From contig CAZZIZ010000026.1 of assembly GCA_964654535.1 (NCBI GenBank), positions 1 through 24,360 of the forward strand: a stretch of 24,360 bases of DNA, read 5' to 3'. Position 1 is the stretch's first letter, and each line of letters begins with the position of its first letter. Under the pieces are notes generated by a model. The model had not been told where the DNA came from, searched no databases, and was given only the letters and a program-made list of their open reading frames with translations. Below are positions 22,805-24,360 of the stretch, piece after piece. Source of the stretch: CAZZIZ01 sp964654535. Its GTDB lineage: Bacteria > Bacteroidota > Bacteroidia > Chitinophagales > UBA2359. The position numbers and the translations under genes are program-made.

Positions 22805-23893
22805 ATGAAGTACTTAGAGTCTTTTATAAGCGGGTACAAGGATTACGCTCTTTGGTTATGGGGAGATATTACCAATCCTTCTTGGAACAATTATTTCTAC
22901 CTGCTTATTCTAGTTTCTGCAATTTTCTTTCTACTTGAGGTAATGCTCCCTTGGCGTAAAAACCAAAAAGTAATTCGTAAGGACTTTTGGTTGGATTGCT
23001 TTTACATGTTTTTCAACTTCTTCATTTTTGGTTTAATCATCTACAATGCGGCCTCCAATGTTTTTGTCGACTTATTCAAGGACTTCTTGGGCTTGTTCGG
23101 CGTCAGCAATTTGGTCGCCATAAAAGTACAGTCCTTTCCAGTTTGGGGACACTTGCTTTTGGGCTTTCTAGTGCGCGACTTTGTACAATGGTGGATACAC
23201 CGCTTGCTTCACAGAAGTGACACCCTCTGGGAGTTTCACAAAGTGCACCATTCAGTTGAAGAAATGGGTTTCGCCGCGCACTTACGTTACCACTGGATGG
23301 AAAACGTGGTCTATCGCTCTTTGGAATACATTCCGTTGGCGATGATTGGCATTGGGCTGAACGACTTCTTTATGATTCATATTTTCACTTTGGCAGTGGG
23401 TCATTATAACCACAGTAACCTGCGTGTGAGTGGACGTACGAGTGCGATGGTGCTCGGTACTTTAATAGGGTTCTTTGTGATCTCCCAGTTTTCGGTTTCG
23501 AGCTATTTGGATTTCGGAGCCATGCTTAGTCAACGTGTAGGCAATGGCTTTATGCTAAACGTGTCATTTTTCGTTTCCGCCTTGGGTTTTATGCTGACAA
23601 CTGGACTGCTTTGCAGTTTGCTTTTGGGGCCTTTTATGAAGTACATTTTTAATAGTCCAGAGATGCACATTTGGCATCACAGTTACGAATTGCCTGAGGA
23701 GAGAAGGACTGGCGTCAACTTCGCGCTTTCTTTGGCTTGCTGGGATTATATTTTCGGAACGGCCTACATACCCCACGATGGTAGAGATATAAGATTGGGT
23801 TTTCCAGGTATCGAATCGTTTCCACAAGATTTTGTGAGTCAAAACACACACGGTTTCAGTACAGCTAAAAAGGTGATTCACCCGGAATCGTGA
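22805..23893 (+). CDS. Sterol desaturase / fatty acid hydroxylase superfamily membrane protein
   Basis: A 362-residue polytopic protein with the histidine boxes of membrane di-iron oxygenases: HRLLH (132-136), HKVHH (145-149), HYNHSN (200-205) and HIWHH (288-292). Such enzymes hydroxylate or desaturate lipids using oxygen at the cytoplasmic face. Between the third box and the final box lie about 70 extra residues (about 208-275) with two more hydrophobic segments; in most family members this interval is much shorter. Substrate is unknown; carotenoid, sterol-like or sphingolipid chains are all possible. It starts at ATG 6 bases after the dioxygenase stop and overlaps the next gene by four bases, so it is part of the same operon. 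Confidence 0.88.
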   Translation: MKYLESFISGYKDYALWLWGDITNPSWNNYFYLLILVSAIFFLLEVMLPWRKNQKVIRKDFWLDCFYMFFNFFIFGLIIYNAASNVFVDLFKDFLGLFGVSNLVAIKVQSFPVWGHLLLGFLVRDFVQWWIHRLLHRSDTLWEFHKVHHSVEEMGFAAHLRYHWMENVVYRSLEYIPLAMIGIGLNDFFMIHIFTLAVGHYNHSNLRVSGRTSAMVLGTLIGFFVISQFSVSSYLDFGAMLSQRVGNGFMLNVSFFVSALGFMLTTGLLCSLLLGPFMKYIFNSPEMHIWHHSYELPEERRTGVNFALSLACWDYIFGTAYIPHDGRDIRLGFPGIESFPQDFVSQNTHGFSTAKKVIHPES

Positions 23894-24258
23894 ACAGGCT
23901 CTTAGCCATGCTCCGCTTAAAATGCCCGCAATGCAAGGAGGGTAATTTGTTTCATAACCCCCACCCTTTTTCCATTAAGCGTATTGCAGATATGCCTGAC
24001 GAATGCCCAAACTGCCAGCAAGATTTTGTCATTGAACCCGGTTTTTGGTTTGGCGCTATGTTCGTGAGTTATTTTCTATGTTCGCTTTTAATGCTGATTC
24101 CTATTGGGATTGGTATTCTCGTTATGGGTTCTATTGGTTGGCCCTTTGTGATTACCAACATCTGCATTCTGTTTGTTTTTTACATCTACATTTTTAAGGT
24201 TAGCCGGAGTATTTACATTCATTTGATTGTGATGGGGCAAGGGGTGGATTGGAACTAG
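23890..24258 (+). CDS. DUF983 family membrane protein with zinc-ribbon motif
   Basis: A 122-residue protein. Two CxxC pairs (Cys12/Cys15 and Cys39/Cys42) form a probable zinc ribbon, followed by the DUF983 hallmark EPGFWFGAMFVSY (49-61) and two membrane helices (about 54-80 and 83-105). Function of the family is unknown; its members are common in Bacteroidota and Alphaproteobacteria. The chosen start is GTG at 23890, overlapping the previous stop (GTGA). An ATG at 23908 would shorten it by six residues and keep both CxxC pairs, so either start is possible. Confidence 0.88.
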   Translation: MNRLLAMLRLKCPQCKEGNLFHNPHPFSIKRIADMPDECPNCQQDFVIEPGFWFGAMFVSYFLCSLLMLIPIGIGILVMGSIGWPFVITNICILFVFYIYIFKVSRSIYIHLIVMGQGVDWN

Positions 24259-24264
24259 CGCTTC

Positions 24265-24360
24265 TTTTTTGTCTGAATCATGATGCCCAGGATTTGCAGG
24301 ATGTTCGGGATTTTTTTTGTCTGAATCAGGATTTACAGGATTATAGGATTTTCAGGATTT
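24265..24360 (+). repeat. AGGATT-type dispersed repeat, two units
   Basis: After the last gene, two units begin with a T run and GTCTGAATCA at 24271 and 24319, a 48-bp period. Each continues with TGAT or GGAT and several AGGATT words (CAGGATTTGCAGGATG; ACAGGATTATAGGATTTTCA). The array runs off the window edge. It is the same family as the patch at 16103-16152. The T runs before each unit are not preceded by a stem, so no terminator is called. Confidence 0.6.

Overview
The window looks like chromosome from a member of the Bacteroidota, most likely a Flavobacteriales relative (the order is an inference). Supporting signs are the gene order of its division and cell-wall cluster, a long MraY with an extra periplasmic segment, an FtsI ending in a PASTA domain, TAnnTTTG-type -7 promoter boxes, weak Shine-Dalgarno signals, and dispersed AGGATT-rich repeats. 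No rRNA, tRNA, transposase gene or CRISPR array was seen.

Region 1 (about 1-15,780) is a complete minus-strand dcw cluster. In transcription order it reads mraZ, rsmH, ftsL, ftsI, murE, mraY, murD, ftsW, murG, murC, ftsQ, ftsA, ftsZ. Genes overlap or sit a few bases apart except before rsmH (64 bp) and ftsZ (146 bp). It makes the lipid-linked peptidoglycan precursor (MurE, MraY, MurD, MurG, MurC) and the septal machinery (FtsL, FtsI, FtsW, FtsQ, FtsA, FtsZ). murF and ddl are absent. A clear intrinsic terminator follows ftsZ, and upstream of mraZ lie three GTGnTAn repeats spaced 10 bp apart that look like MraZ autoregulation boxes.

Region 2 (about 15,780-16,560) is non-coding and full of palindromes, a 111-bp tandem duplication carrying REP-like hairpins, an AGGATT repeat patch and one copy of a structured element. 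Region 3 (16,571-19,168) holds a small plus-strand PH-like gene and a minus-strand gapA-pgk operon that meet tail to tail with one base between stop codons. Region 4 (19,169-20,161) contains a second element copy, more hairpins, and a minus-strand gene for a secreted Tyr/Gly/Asn-rich protein with its own terminator.

Region 5 (20,318-24,258) is a plus-strand run of two small YeeE/YedE-type membrane proteins, a CstB-like persulfide dioxygenase with two rhodanese domains, a sterol-desaturase-family membrane protein and a DUF983 protein. The first three suggest uptake of a sulfur species followed by persulfide oxidation; the role of the last two is open.

The most interesting signal is a 165-185 bp element present three times (96-260 plus, 15,918-16,102 minus, 19,298-19,465 plus). 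Its two hairpins keep their base pairing while the paired bases change between copies, which points to a structured RNA or a mobile hairpin element. Two copies bracket the dcw cluster in inward-facing orientation.
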